Of a stretch of 64,000 bases of DNA, positions 16,871-26,468 are shown piece by piece (the stretch's first letter is position 1; each line of letters opens with the position of its first letter). Both the position numbers and the translations under genes were made by a program. Source of the stretch: a bacterium (GTDB lineage: Bacteria > UBP4 > UBA4092 > JAOAEQ01); the NCBI GenBank assembly GCA_026416715.1, contig JAOAEQ010000007.1, positions 41,658 to 105,657 on the forward strand. Direction: 5' to 3'. A model generated the notes under the pieces. It was given only the letters and a program-made list of their open reading frames with translations. It did not search any database and was not told the DNA's origin.

Positions 16871-19800
16871 ATGCCGAAAAGAACCGATATTAAAAAAATT
16901 CTCATCATTGGGTCAGGGCCAATCGTTATTGGTCAAGCCTGCGAATTTGATTATTCCGGTACCCAAGGATGTAAAGCTTTGCGGGAAGAAGGATATGAAG
17001 TTGTACTGGTGAATAGCAATCCCGCAACGATTATGACTGACCCGCAAATGGGTGACCGAACCTATATTGAGCCGATAACCGCAGACATTATAGCGAAAAT
17101 TATTGAACGAGAACGACCACATGCATTATTACCAACACTCGGTGGGCAAACAGGATTAAATGTCTCACTCGAACTCTATGAAAACGGAATCCTAGAACAA
17201 TTCAATGTTGAGTTAATCGGGGCGAAAGCGGAAGCAATTAAAAAAGCCGAAGATCGAAGTCTCTTTAAAAAATGTATGGAAAATATTGGGTTGAAAGTAC
17301 CAAAAAGTGGATTGGCATACACGGTAGAAGATGCGCTTCAGTTAGTGAAAGATATTGGATATCCAAATATTATTCGGCCAGCGTTTACTCTTGGGGGTTC
17401 TGGCGGTAGTATTGCGTATGATGAAACCGACTTCTTGGAAAAAGTCCAATGGGGATTGGCAACCAGTCCGATACATCAGGTGTTAATTGAACAATCCGTT
17501 ATTGGGTGGAAGGAATTCGAACTAGAAGTTATGCGAGATATAGCGGATAACGTGGTAATTATCTGTTCGATAGAGAATTTTGACCCGATGGGAATTCACA
17601 CCGGTGATAGTATCACAGTGGCTCCAGCGCAAACTTTGTCAGATAAAGAATATCAACAGATGCGAGATGCGGCGATAGCGATTATTCGCGAAATTGGAGT
17701 AGAAACTGGTGGGTCGAATATCCAGTTTGCAGTAAATCCGGTTAACGGGGATATGGTAGCAATTGAAATGAATCCGCGTGTTTCTCGGAGTTCTGCATTA
17801 GCTTCAAAAGCTACCGGATTTCCCATTGCGAAAATAGCAGCAAAACTTGCTGTTGGTTATCGACTTGATGAGATTCCGAACGATATAACTAAGAAAACCC
17901 CAGCTTGTTTCGAGCCGACAATAGATTATTGCGTGGTGAAAATACCGAGGTTCGCTTTTGAAAAATTTCCAGGTGCTGAACCGATTTTGAATACACAAAT
18001 GAAATCGGTCGGTGAAACCATGAGCATCGGTCGGACATTTAAAGAAGCATTACAGAAAGGAATTCGATCATTAGAAATTGGTAGATTTGGGTTCGGTGGC
18101 GATGGGCGTGGGACAATCGAGATTGAAAAAATAGTTGATAAGCTACGTATTCCTAATCCAGAACGTCTATTTTATATCCATTATGCGTTATCGCAGCGAA
18201 TGAGTATCGAGAAGATACATAAATTTACGAATATTGACCCTTGGTTTCTGGCGAATCTAAAACAAATCGTTGAAATGGAACGCAAACTAGCGAAATATCG
18301 ATTACCGAATAACTCGAACTCTGCGCAGGAGATTAAAGAACAAAAGGTTCCGATTATCAGCAGCGAACTATTACGAGAAGCAAAACGATATGGATTTAGC
18401 GATGTTCAACTTGCCTATTTACTGCGGAGTGATGAAGAGACTATTCGGCAGTTTCGGAAGAAAAAACGGATTGTTCCAACTTTTAAAGTCGTAGACACCT
18501 GTGCTGCGGAATTTGAAGCTTATACACCATATTATTATTCAACGTATGAAACAGAATCAGAAGTGAAAAAATCGGATAAGAAAAAGGTTATCATCATCGG
18601 TGGTGGTCCAAATCGAATCGGGCAGGGGATTGAGTTTGATTATTGCTGTGTTCATGGAGTTCAGGCACTCCGTGAAGAAGGTTACGAAGCAATTATGGTC
18701 AATAGTAATCCGGAAACCGTCAGTACAGATTACGATATATCCGACCGATTATATTTTGAACCATTAACTCGAGAAGATGTATTGAATATTATTGAAGCTG
18801 AACAACCGGAAGGAGTTATTGTTCAGTTTGGTGGGCAAACTCCTTTAAATCTCGCAATACCATTAGCCAAGGCTGGGGTGAATATACTCGGTACCTCTCC
18901 AGATAGTATCGATTTAGCTGAAGACCGGAAACGTTTTGGTGCTTTATTAACAGCATTGGATATTCCTACCCCCGAAAATGGGACTGCTCGCTCAATTGAC
19001 GAAGCAATTGCGGTAGCAACCCGTATTGGATACCCCGTTATCGTTCGGCCATCCTATGTGCTTGGTGGTCGAGCAATGGAAATAGTTTACGAAGAAATCG
19101 CGTTACGAAAATATATCGAACGAGCGGTTATGGCTTCGGAAGAACACCCGGTATTAATTGATCGATTCCTAGAAAATGCGGTGGAAATAGATGTTGATGC
19201 AATTAGTGATGGAAATCGAACGGTTATCGGTGCGATTATGGAACATATTGAAGAAGCGGGTATCCATTCCGGAGATAGCGCGTGTGTTATTCCACCGCGA
19301 TCGTTAAATTCGCTAATAATCGATACAGTTAAAGAATATACCTATAAACTGGCAAAAGCGTTAAAGGTTGTTGGGTTAATGAATATCCAATATGCTCTTA
19401 AAGATGGGAAGGTGTATGTCCTTGAAGTCAATCCACGCGCATCGAGAACGATTCCTTATGTCAGCAAAGCTATCGGTATCCCGTTAGCCAAATATGCTAC
19501 GAAAATCATGGTCGGGAAAACGCTTGAAGAACTTGGATTTACCCAGGAGAAACATTTAGATTATTTTGCTGTCAAAGAAGTCGTATTGCCATTCATTAAA
19601 TTCCCGGGAGTTGATATTATTCTTGGACCAGAAATGAAATCTACCGGTGAAGTAATGGGACTCGATACTCGATTTGGCGCTGCATTTGCAAAATCACAGA
19701 TTGCAGCGGGTTCGTCGCTTCCGAAATCAGGAACCGTATTTATTAGTGTAAATGACCCGGATAAACCGGCAATTGTTCCGATAGCGAGGAAATTAGTTGA

Positions 19801-20125
19801 ACTTGGATTCTATCTCCGAGCAACTCGGGGTACTTATCACTACCTCCAAGCGCAGGGTATACCAGTTGATTTTGTTTATAAAGTTAACGAAGGCAGCCCG
19901 AATGTAGTTGACCTCATTCATGAAGGGAAAATTAACCTGATTATTAATACCCCGCTAGGAAAGATTTCTAAATATGACGAATTCGCAATTCGAAGAACTG
20001 CGATAACTAATCGTATTCCGGTTATTACCACTATTCCTGCAGCATTCGCTGCAGTTGAGGGAATCCAAGCGTTACAACAGGAAGAACTTTATGTTCGATC
20101 TCTCCAAGAATACCATAGTACCTAA
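16871..20125 (+). CDS. carB: carbamoyl-phosphate synthase large subunit
   Basis: 1084 residues, the family's usual length. Two homologous halves are visible: the first begins [20 protein letters not shown] and the second, near residue 575, [20 protein letters not shown]. Each carries the ATP-grasp signatures ([31 protein letters not shown], and later [16 protein letters not shown]). The C-terminal MGS-like allosteric domain starts near 935 ([17 protein letters not shown]). It makes carbamoyl phosphate for pyrimidines and arginine from ammonia delivered by CarA. carA is not adjacent, so the small subunit must be elsewhere. Confidence 0.97.
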   Translation: MPKRTDIKKILIIGSGPIVIGQACEFDYSGTQGCKALREEGYEVVLVNSNPATIMTDPQMGDRTYIEPITADIIAKIIERERPHALLPTLGGQTGLNVSLELYENGILEQFNVELIGAKAEAIKKAEDRSLFKKCMENIGLKVPKSGLAYTVEDALQLVKDIGYPNIIRPAFTLGGSGGSIAYDETDFLEKVQWGLATSPIHQVLIEQSVIGWKEFELEVMRDIADNVVIICSIENFDPMGIHTGDSITVAPAQTLSDKEYQQMRDAAIAIIREIGVETGGSNIQFAVNPVNGDMVAIEMNPRVSRSSALASKATGFPIAKIAAKLAVGYRLDEIPNDITKKTPACFEPTIDYCVVKIPRFAFEKFPGAEPILNTQMKSVGETMSIGRTFKEALQKGIRSLEIGRFGFGGDGRGTIEIEKIVDKLRIPNPERLFYIHYALSQRMSIEKIHKFTNIDPWFLANLKQIVEMERKLAKYRLPNNSNSAQEIKEQKVPIISSELLREAKRYGFSDVQLAYLLRSDEETIRQFRKKKRIVPTFKVVDTCAAEFEAYTPYYYSTYETESEVKKSDKKKVIIIGGGPNRIGQGIEFDYCCVHGVQALREEGYEAIMVNSNPETVSTDYDISDRLYFEPLTREDVLNIIEAEQPEGVIVQFGGQTPLNLAIPLAKAGVNILGTSPDSIDLAEDRKRFGALLTALDIPTPENGTARSIDEAIAVATRIGYPVIVRPSYVLGGRAMEIVYEEIALRKYIERAVMASEEHPVLIDRFLENAVEIDVDAISDGNRTVIGAIMEHIEEAGIHSGDSACVIPPRSLNSLIIDTVKEYTYKLAKALKVVGLMNIQYALKDGKVYVLEVNPRASRTIPYVSKAIGIPLAKYATKIMVGKTLEELGFTQEKHLDYFAVKEVVLPFIKFPGVDIILGPEMKSTGEVMGLDTRFGAAFAKSQIAAGSSLPKSGTVFISVNDPDKPAIVPIARKLVELGFYLRATRGTYHYLQAQGIPVDFVYKVNEGSPNVVDLIHEGKINLIINTPLGKISKYDEFAIRRTAITNRIPVITTIPAAFAAVEGIQALQQEELYVRSLQEYHST

Positions 20126-20320
20126 AAAGTGAGCAGAAATTCGTTACCGTTATCGCTTATACTTTGCATATTGCTGCTACTATGTGCAAAAAAATTTTAA
20201 CCCTAAAACCAAAGCGTCACCAACTTTTTAGGAAATCTTAATGTCAAAATCCAAAGTTCAAAGTTTAGATTCCGTCGGTATGACTTGCAGTTTTCGTTAA
20301 ATAGAAGTATATTAATTATA

Positions 20321-21214
20321 ATGAAAAATTGTAGGGGATTTTTTATAAAGAGTTATATCATATCTATATGTATTATCGGTCTCTGGGGATTAAGCGTTAT
20401 AACTTATGCGGTAAATGAACCGACCAAAACCGAGATGAATCCGGCGGCAACAGACCGAGTGTTGCAGTCGTATGGCAAATTGCCAATATCGTTTATAGAA
20501 AATAAGGGTCAAATAGATACAACTGTAATATATTATGTTTCCAACGCTTCCGGAACAATGTTTTTCACAAAAGATGCGATAGTTATGGAATTTATTAAAC
20601 GAGAAAAACCACCAGAACTACCATCATCTGATACGACGATACTAATTCCGCTAGACAGGTTTGAGAGAAAACCCCCGTCATTTTCCTCATCAACTGTTCC
20701 CATAAAAGAGACCCGGTTAGTTCTCAAGAAACGGTTTCTCGGTGTTGATCAGAAATGTGAAGTAGTAGGAGAAGAAGAGTTACCTGGGAAAGTGAATATT
20801 CTTCGAGGTAGCGACCCTTCAAAGTGGAAACAGAATCTTGCTACGTTTAGACAAATTCGATACAAGAATCTCTATTCCGGAATTGATGTTGTATATCGAG
20901 GTTCAGAGGGGAAGTTAGAGTATATCATGTATATCGCATGCGGAAAGAACCCTAACCAGATTAAATTTATTTTTGAAGGCGCAGATAATATCGAATTAAG
21001 CGAATCGGGAGATTTAATTATTAAAACCAAATTAACTGATTTTATCGAAAAGAAACCGAATGCGTATCAGGAAAAAGATGGAAAGAAAGTTAATGTCATT
21101 AGTAAATTTATACTAGAAAAGAACCCTTTTCTCCGAAATTGTGGAATAAACGGGTATATTATTCGTGTCAAAATCGATAACTACGATAAGAACCTCCCAT
21201 TAATAATTGAATAG
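20321..21214 (+). CDS. exported DUF7948-like protein without the usual SBBP repeats
   Basis: 297 residues from ATG 20321; the in-frame TTG at 20285 would only add an unlikely 12 residues before the signal peptide (FIKSYIISICIIGLWGL). PISFIENKGQID, YYVSNASGTMFFTKDAIVMEF and RQIRYKNLYSGIDVVYRG are characteristic of the conserved N-terminal domain (DUF7948) of long secreted proteins carrying SBBP beta-propeller repeats. In those proteins the domain ends with a '...PLVIDP' segment leading into repeats. Here the ORF stops right after NLPLIIE, so only this domain is made. No degraded repeat sequence follows: the aldolase gene starts 17 bases later. Confidence 0.7.
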   Translation: MKNCRGFFIKSYIISICIIGLWGLSVITYAVNEPTKTEMNPAATDRVLQSYGKLPISFIENKGQIDTTVIYYVSNASGTMFFTKDAIVMEFIKREKPPELPSSDTTILIPLDRFERKPPSFSSSTVPIKETRLVLKKRFLGVDQKCEVVGEEELPGKVNILRGSDPSKWKQNLATFRQIRYKNLYSGIDVVYRGSEGKLEYIMYIACGKNPNQIKFIFEGADNIELSESGDLIIKTKLTDFIEKKPNAYQEKDGKKVNVISKFILEKNPFLRNCGINGYIIRVKIDNYDKNLPLIIE

Positions 21215-21231
21215 TTGTTTGTATTAGCTTT

Positions 21232-22266
21232 ATGAGTCTAGTAAATCTAGCAGCGATATTACAGGATGCACAACGGAATCATTATGCGGTCGGATCGTTT
21301 AATGTTGTTAATTTAGAATTTCTGCAAGCGATATTAACCGCAGCGGAACGTAAAAGGTCACCAGTCATTTTAAGTATCGCGGAAGTCCATTTTAAGTATC
21401 TGGAAAACGGATTGGCAACGCAAACGAACAAGTATGTAATTGATTTGGAAACTATTCTGCCATTAATTCGACATGCAGCAACGCAAGCAACAGTGCCTGT
21501 AGCAATTCATCTTGACCATGGATTGAAGTTTGAGACGATAGTTCGTGCGATTCGTTGTGGATTTACATCAGTGATGTTTGATGGTTCATTATTACCTTTT
21601 GAAGAAAATATCAGACAAACCCAAGAAGTTGTAAAAATGGCGCATGCGGTTGGGGTAACTGTAGAAGCGGAACTCGGTCATGTTGGTGGTGCGGAAGGTG
21701 GTCCCGGCGGCGAAGAAGCAGCGAAAGAGTGGTATACCAACCCAGCAGATGCTCAGCAGTTTGTTGAGCGAACTCAAGTTGATGCGTTAGCGATTGCTAT
21801 TGGGAATGCGCATGGTTTATATAAACAGACTCCAAAACTTGATTTCGACCGATTATCCGAAATCCGAAAACGAGTAACAGTTCCATTAGTATTGCACGGT
21901 GGCTCAGGGATCCCTGCAGAGGATTTTAAAAAATCAATTCAACTTGGAATAAGTAAAATTAATTTCTATACTGAAATGTCGCGTGCTGCAGTGGATAAAA
22001 CCAAGCAAATTATCAAGGAACATCCCAATATCATTAGTTTCCCGGATATTTTAATGGCGGTAAAATCAGCAGTACAAGAAGTGGTTGCAGAAAATCTTGA
22101 TATTTATGGTTCGGCAGGAGTCTGCGAAAGGAGCAATACACTCTGTGCTGTTTGTGGTGCTTCATGCGGTCAATTGGGTACGAATGGTAAAATAACAGTT
22201 GACGTAAAGGAATTAACGAAACTTGTTGCTCGGGTTACAGAGGAAATTTTAAATACAAAGTCGTAA
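21232..22266 (+). CDS. class II fructose/tagatose-bisphosphate aldolase with Cys-rich C-terminal extension
   Basis: 344 residues. HLDHGLKFE supplies zinc ligands, SVMFDGSLLPFEEN and EAELGHVGGAEGG are the conserved loops, and VLHGGSGIP plus INFYTEMSRA bind phosphate. These identify the class II zinc aldolase family (FbaA/GatY), which cleaves fructose- or tagatose-1,6-bisphosphate. The usual protein ends near residue 295 after a 'GS' motif. Here YGSAG continues into VCERSNTLCAVCGASCG, four cysteines in 14 residues, and a helical tail. The extension could be a metal site. It sits directly upstream of the phosphohexomutase, a sensible sugar-phosphate pairing. Confidence 0.88.
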   Translation: MSLVNLAAILQDAQRNHYAVGSFNVVNLEFLQAILTAAERKRSPVILSIAEVHFKYLENGLATQTNKYVIDLETILPLIRHAATQATVPVAIHLDHGLKFETIVRAIRCGFTSVMFDGSLLPFEENIRQTQEVVKMAHAVGVTVEAELGHVGGAEGGPGGEEAAKEWYTNPADAQQFVERTQVDALAIAIGNAHGLYKQTPKLDFDRLSEIRKRVTVPLVLHGGSGIPAEDFKKSIQLGISKINFYTEMSRAAVDKTKQIIKEHPNIISFPDILMAVKSAVQEVVAENLDIYGSAGVCERSNTLCAVCGASCGQLGTNGKITVDVKELTKLVARVTEEILNTKS

Positions 22267-22316
22267 TAATAAAAAAACTGAATTTACATGAGAGTTATAA
22301 TATTGTCGTAACATTT

Positions 22317-23738
22317 ATGGCAAAAATATCTTTTGGAACATCTGGATGGCGGGCGATTATCTCTGAAGAATTTACCTTCGCTAATGTTCGTATTGTGACA
22401 CAAGCGATCGCACAGTATCTTCAACAAGAACAATTAGATACACGAGGAGTAGTTGTCGGATATGATACTCGCTTCTTATCCGATAAATTTGCGAAAACAT
22501 GTGCGGAAGTATTTGCTGGAAACAGAATCCCAGTATATTTAAGTGACCGTGATGTGCCAACTCCAGCAATATCGTTTGAGATTATTTCTCGGCAGGTAGC
22601 TGGTGGAGTTAATATCACCGCTTCCCATAATCCACCAGAATATAATGGGATAAAATTTTCGCCATTTACCGGCGGTCCAGCACCGGTTGAAGTAACCAGT
22701 AGAATTGAGCAGATAGCAAATCAATTGATTAGTTCGGGAGCTACGCCTCATGTACTGCCATTATCAGAAGCGATAGAGAAAAAATTAGTACAAGAGATAG
22801 ATATCAGATCGCGATATTTAACTTATATACGCGAAAAGATAGATTGGGATAGCATTCGAAAAGCAAACTTGAAAATTGTTGTTGACCTTCTCTATGGAAC
22901 GGGTAAAGGATATCTTGATGTGCTCCTACGAGAAGCCGGATGTGAAATAGAGGTACTCCATGCAGAACGAGATGTCTATTTTGGTGGGAGAACCCCAGAA
23001 CCGTCCGAGAACAATTTAAAAGAATTGAAGTTGAAAGTAAAAGAAATGACCGCACATTTGGGATTAGCGTTAGACGGTGACGCTGATCGGTTTGGAATAA
23101 TTGATTCTGATGGAACATATATTACCCCGAATCAAGTGATAGCACTATTATTTCTCCATCTTATTGATTCGCGTAAGTGGACTGGCGCAGTTGTTCGGTC
23201 GATTGCGACTACTCATCTTATTGATGCTATTGCTAAAGAAAAAGGAATTCAAGTATATGAAACCCCAGTTGGGTTCAAATATATTGGTGAGTTGATGTCA
23301 CAACAAGAGATTATTATTGGTGGAGAAGAGAGCGGTGGATTGAGTATATATCGCCATGTTCCGGAAAAAGACGGTATCATTGCATGTTTATTGGTCGCTG
23401 AATTGATTGCACATCAGAAAAAATCGTTGGGAATATTGTTAAAAGATATCTATAAGAAATATGGAAGTTATTTCGTACAGCGCATTGATTTAAGAACTGA
23501 TAATATAAAGAAACAAGCGATTTTAAGCCAATTACGGTCAAATACCCCGACACTTTTTGCCGGATTGAGAGTGAAAGAAATTAAAACAGTTGATGGGATT
23601 TGTTTTGTTCTTGAAGATGGAAGTTGGGTATTAATACGTCCATCGGGAACTGAACCGCTCTTACGTTGTTATGCGGAAGCAAAAAGCGAAAAAACCCTTC
23701 AGGAAATAGTTGATAGTTTATATAAGCTGCTACGATAA
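22317..23738 (+). CDS. phosphoglucomutase/phosphomannomutase
   Basis: 473 residues of the alpha-D-phosphohexomutase superfamily. The N-terminal SFGTSGWRA is typical. The catalytic serine is in GVNITASHNPPEYNG, the Mg2+ loop is DGDADRFG, the sugar-binding loop GGEESGG and the phosphate loop RPSGTEPLLRCYAE. It interconverts hexose-6-phosphate and hexose-1-phosphate and would feed the GalU-like enzyme or lipopolysaccharide precursors. Specificity among glucose, mannose and glucosamine cannot be read from these motifs; the glucosamine mutase would usually show a different serine loop. Confidence 0.92.
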   Translation: MAKISFGTSGWRAIISEEFTFANVRIVTQAIAQYLQQEQLDTRGVVVGYDTRFLSDKFAKTCAEVFAGNRIPVYLSDRDVPTPAISFEIISRQVAGGVNITASHNPPEYNGIKFSPFTGGPAPVEVTSRIEQIANQLISSGATPHVLPLSEAIEKKLVQEIDIRSRYLTYIREKIDWDSIRKANLKIVVDLLYGTGKGYLDVLLREAGCEIEVLHAERDVYFGGRTPEPSENNLKELKLKVKEMTAHLGLALDGDADRFGIIDSDGTYITPNQVIALLFLHLIDSRKWTGAVVRSIATTHLIDAIAKEKGIQVYETPVGFKYIGELMSQQEIIIGGEESGGLSIYRHVPEKDGIIACLLVAELIAHQKKSLGILLKDIYKKYGSYFVQRIDLRTDNIKKQAILSQLRSNTPTLFAGLRVKEIKTVDGICFVLEDGSWVLIRPSGTEPLLRCYAEAKSEKTLQEIVDSLYKLLR

Positions 23739-23774
23739 GACTATCGATTTCAATGAAAGGAGGGCGAACAAGGA

Positions 23775-23864
23775 ATGCCTTGCGGAAGAAAACGTAAACG
23801 TCACAAAATTAAAAAGCATAAATTAAAAAAACGACGGCGTCGTGACCGGCATAAGAAAAAATAG
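23775..23864 (+). CDS. 29-residue basic protein, AURKAIP1/COX24 (mS38-like) family
   Basis: ATG 23775 opens MPCGRKRKRHK and the ORF ends DRHKKK. It has 29 residues, about two thirds Lys, Arg or His. AAAGGAGGG lies 11-12 bases upstream, one of the strongest Shine-Dalgarnos in the window. From memory, Bacteroidota and related genomes carry a near-identical short protein (MPSGKKRKRHK...) placed in the AURKAIP1/COX24 family, homologous to mitoribosomal mS38. A role on the small ribosomal subunit is therefore likely. It follows the phosphohexomutase by 36 bases and precedes a strong hairpin. Confidence 0.82.
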   Translation: MPCGRKRKRHKIKKHKLKKRRRRDRHKKK

Positions 23865-23897
23865 CCATAGGTAATAGTTCGCTGATATTAGACGATT

Positions 23898-23955
23898 AAA
23901 GCAGATACAAAGAGATTTTATGAACCGATTATATTTAATCTTTTGTATCTGCTTT
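23898..23955 (+). terminator. 14-bp perfect hairpin between the mS38-like gene and ispE
   Basis: AAAGCAGATACAAA (23898-23911) pairs with TTTGTATCTGCTTT (23942-23955), with a further 5 bp (AGATT/AATCT) after one bulged G. The downstream sequence is pyrimidine-rich (CTTTCTTTCTTT). The loop contains the ATG at 23920, the longest-ORF start of ispE. The true ispE start is more likely 23968, beyond the hairpin, which then acts as a terminator or leader structure. Confidence 0.55.
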
Positions 23956-23967
23956 CTTTCTTTAAGT

Positions 23968-24828
23968 ATGCTACTTAAAGCGTATGCTAAAGTAAATTTA
24001 TTCTTGGAAATTGTAGCTCGCCGAGACGATGGATATCATGATTTGGTAACCATTCTCCAAACAATTAATCTCTATGATACTATTCGGTTAACCATCCAAC
24101 CTAAAAAAATTAACCTTACCTGTAATATACCAGAATTGCCCATTGATTCATGTAATTTAGCGTACCGTGCAGCGTCGCTGTTGCAAGAAAAAACAGGGGT
24201 TAAACAAGGAATATCGATTCATTTAGAAAAAAACATTCCGATAGGTGCTGGATTGGGTGGAGGAAGTAGTGATGCTGCTGCTGTCTTGATTGGATGTAAT
24301 AAACTGTGGAATTGTAACTTATCTTACGATGAACTCACTGAAATAGGTTGCCAACTAGGTATGGATGTGCCATTTTTTCTGCGGGGGGGAACGGCGTTAG
24401 CTTTGGGAAAAGGCGAACGAATAGTTCGACAACTACCAACACCAGAATTAGTATTCGTCGTTGTCTATCCTAATTTTCCGATATCTACAGCCACAGTGTA
24501 TAAACATTTCAATATCGCTTCCATAATCAATAAAAAAGACCCAACTGAAATCATATCTGCAATAGAAACAAATAATTGTTCGAAAATAGCTTGTTTGTTA
24601 TTTAATCGTCTTGAAATAACAACATTTAATCTATATCCGAAGTTGGTTGAGGTTAAGCAAAAACTGGTTCGTTTAGGCTGTGTAAACGTATTAATGACGG
24701 GTAGCGGTTCTGCAATATTTGGAATTGCATCGGAAAAAAGTCAAGGTGAACGTATCGTACAAAAAATCGATAAAGAACAGCAATGGTGGGTAAAATTGGT
24801 TGAAACTGTAAAACAATATAATGTTTAG
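23968..24828 (+). CDS. ispE: 4-diphosphocytidyl-2-C-methyl-D-erythritol kinase
   Basis: The GHMP kinase of the MEP isoprenoid pathway, phosphorylating CDP-ME at the 2-hydroxyl. I start at ATG 23968 because the protein then begins MLLKAYAKVNLFLEI, matching the family's standard N-terminus. An upstream ATG at 23920 would add 16 hydrophobic residues and lies inside a hairpin. RRDDGYHDL binds substrate, PIGAGLGGGSSDAAAVL is the ATP loop, CQLGMDVPFFLRGG carries the catalytic Asp, and LMTGSGSAIFGIA is motif 3. At 286 residues it has normal length. Confidence 0.93.
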   Translation: MLLKAYAKVNLFLEIVARRDDGYHDLVTILQTINLYDTIRLTIQPKKINLTCNIPELPIDSCNLAYRAASLLQEKTGVKQGISIHLEKNIPIGAGLGGGSSDAAAVLIGCNKLWNCNLSYDELTEIGCQLGMDVPFFLRGGTALALGKGERIVRQLPTPELVFVVVYPNFPISTATVYKHFNIASIINKKDPTEIISAIETNNCSKIACLLFNRLEITTFNLYPKLVEVKQKLVRLGCVNVLMTGSGSAIFGIASEKSQGERIVQKIDKEQQWWVKLVETVKQYNV

Positions 24829-24872
24829 AATAAAAAATTTTTAGTATGAAAAATGTGATATCCAATTACAGG

Positions 24873-24902
24873 TTGCTTTTTGTAATAAGAACATATTATA
24901 AT
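24873..24902 (+). promoter_or_regulatory. sigma-70-type promoter for tRNA-Val
   Basis: TTGCTT (24873-24878), an 18-base spacer and a perfect TATAAT (24897-24902) lie 41 bases ahead of the tRNA. Confidence 0.5.
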
Positions 24903-24943
24903 AATAAAATTAGAACAATTATAAAACTACATTTTGGTAAGGT

Positions 24944-25020
24944 GGGCGATTAGCTCAGTTGGTTAGAGTGCCGTCTTGACATGGCGGAGGTCACTGGTTC
25001 GATTCCAGTATCGCCCACCA
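24944..25020 (+). tRNA. tRNA-Val(GAC)
   Basis: Cloverleaf with acceptor GGGCGAT/ATCGCCC, D arm GCTCAGTTGGTTAGAGT, anticodon arm CCGTC-TTGACAT-GGCGG with anticodon GAC, T arm CTGG-TTCGATT-CCAG, discriminator A and encoded CCA (25018-25020). It reads GUC and GUU. Confidence 0.97.
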
Positions 25021-25100
25021 TTTTTTTGTATAACCTAAGCTTATTAAAGTTAAGTTATATTTTTGGGTGATTTTGGCATTCAAAAATCTTCTTATCTTTT

Positions 25101-26462
25101 ATGGAAAAAAAACTTAAACAGGCGTTAACCGTTGCTACAACTGAATATATTGAAATCCGAGTTCAACGGACAAGCTATACCGAAGTGGTTTACATGGGCA
25201 AAGAACTGGAAAATATCGGGGAATCCGATGTTTTCGGCGGGAATGTACGAGCATTCCATAACGGAGGCTGGGGGTTTGTTAGTTTTAATTCACTCGATAA
25301 TTTAGAACACCATGTTCGACTCGCTTGTCATCAGGCTAAATTGATCGGAAATCAAACAAGCAAATTAGCACCGGTTAAACCTCAAAAAGCGTTTATTTCT
25401 GCTCAACCAAAATTAGACCCGAGAAGTATTCCGTTATCGGAGAAACAGTTCCTTTGTGAACGATATAATCGCCAGTTATTACACTACCCGCAAATTCAAT
25501 CCACTCGCATTCTCTATGCTGATGGGTATACCCGAAAATATTATTTTAATTCCGAGCAAACCGAAATTGAACAGGAGAAATTATTTGCCGGAATGAGTAT
25601 ATCAGCTTTAGCGAAAGATGGAAATACCGTCCAGCGAGCTTATGAGTCTCTGGCTAGTGAAACTGGATATGATAGTATTTTAGGTTTGGAACCCATGGTA
25701 GAACAAATTGCGGAACGCGCTATTGGATTGCTTTCCGCCAAACGGGTTACATCCGGAGTGTATACGGTCGTTATTGACCAGAAGCTTGCCGGGGTGTTTA
25801 TCCACGAAGCATTTGGCCATTTAAGTGAAGCTGACCATATTTATGATAATCCGCGGATGTTAGCGATAATGAGAATTGGCACACAATTTGGGGTTCCGGA
25901 ATTAAATGTTGTTGACGATGCAACGATTCCAGGGATACGAGGACATTATGAATTTGATGATGAAGGTGTTCCTGGTCAAAAAAATTATTTAATTAAAAAT
26001 GGTATTTTAGTGGGACGCCTTCATTCACGGGAAACAGCGGCGAAAATGAATGAACCAGTTAGTGGTAATGCGCGTGCAATTTCTTATCGGTTTCCGCCAA
26101 TAGTTCGTATGAGTTGTACGTATATAGAACCGAGTACATACTCGTTCGATAAAATGATTAGTGAAGTTGATTATGGCTTGTATGTTAAAGGAGCACTAGG
26201 AGGAAATACCAATTTAGAAATGTTTACCTTTTCATCCGAAGAGGCTTATGAAATTAAACAAGGGAAAATTGGTCAACGGATACGTGATGTAATCTTAAGT
26301 GGCAATGTATTTGAGACCTTACAGAATATTGATGCAATTGGAAATGATTTAGAGATTCGCGGTGGTCTTGGTGGTTGCGGTAAGCAAGGACAAAGTCCAT
26401 TACCGGTAAGTGACGGAGGACCACATATTAGAATTCGAAATGTTGTAATAGGTGGTATATAA
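25101..26462 (+). CDS. tldD: TldD metalloprotease-family protein
   Basis: 453 residues. The zinc motif HEAFGH (H235, E236, H240) sits in GVFIHEAFGHLSEAD, as expected for TldD, the catalytic half of the TldD-TldE heterodimer. The C-terminal domain has the typical GVPGQKNYLIKNGIL, GNARAISYRFPPIVRM and GGCGKQGQSPLPVSDGGP segments. The E. coli complex degrades unfolded peptides and matures microcin B17 and CcdA. Here tldE follows 6 bases later, so both subunits would be made from one message. No Shine-Dalgarno is seen. Confidence 0.95.
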   Translation: MEKKLKQALTVATTEYIEIRVQRTSYTEVVYMGKELENIGESDVFGGNVRAFHNGGWGFVSFNSLDNLEHHVRLACHQAKLIGNQTSKLAPVKPQKAFISAQPKLDPRSIPLSEKQFLCERYNRQLLHYPQIQSTRILYADGYTRKYYFNSEQTEIEQEKLFAGMSISALAKDGNTVQRAYESLASETGYDSILGLEPMVEQIAERAIGLLSAKRVTSGVYTVVIDQKLAGVFIHEAFGHLSEADHIYDNPRMLAIMRIGTQFGVPELNVVDDATIPGIRGHYEFDDEGVPGQKNYLIKNGILVGRLHSRETAAKMNEPVSGNARAISYRFPPIVRMSCTYIEPSTYSFDKMISEVDYGLYVKGALGGNTNLEMFTFSSEEAYEIKQGKIGQRIRDVILSGNVFETLQNIDAIGNDLEIRGGLGGCGKQGQSPLPVSDGGPHIRIRNVVIGGI

Positions 26463-26468
26463 TTCAAT

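Noticed and set aside
20285..20320. TTG start giving 12 extra residues on the DUF7948-like protein.
   Set aside because: ATG 20321 puts the signal peptide at the proper distance from the N-terminus.
23920..23967. Earlier ATG for ispE.
   Set aside because: It adds 16 hydrophobic residues not expected in the family and lies in the loop of a strong hairpin.
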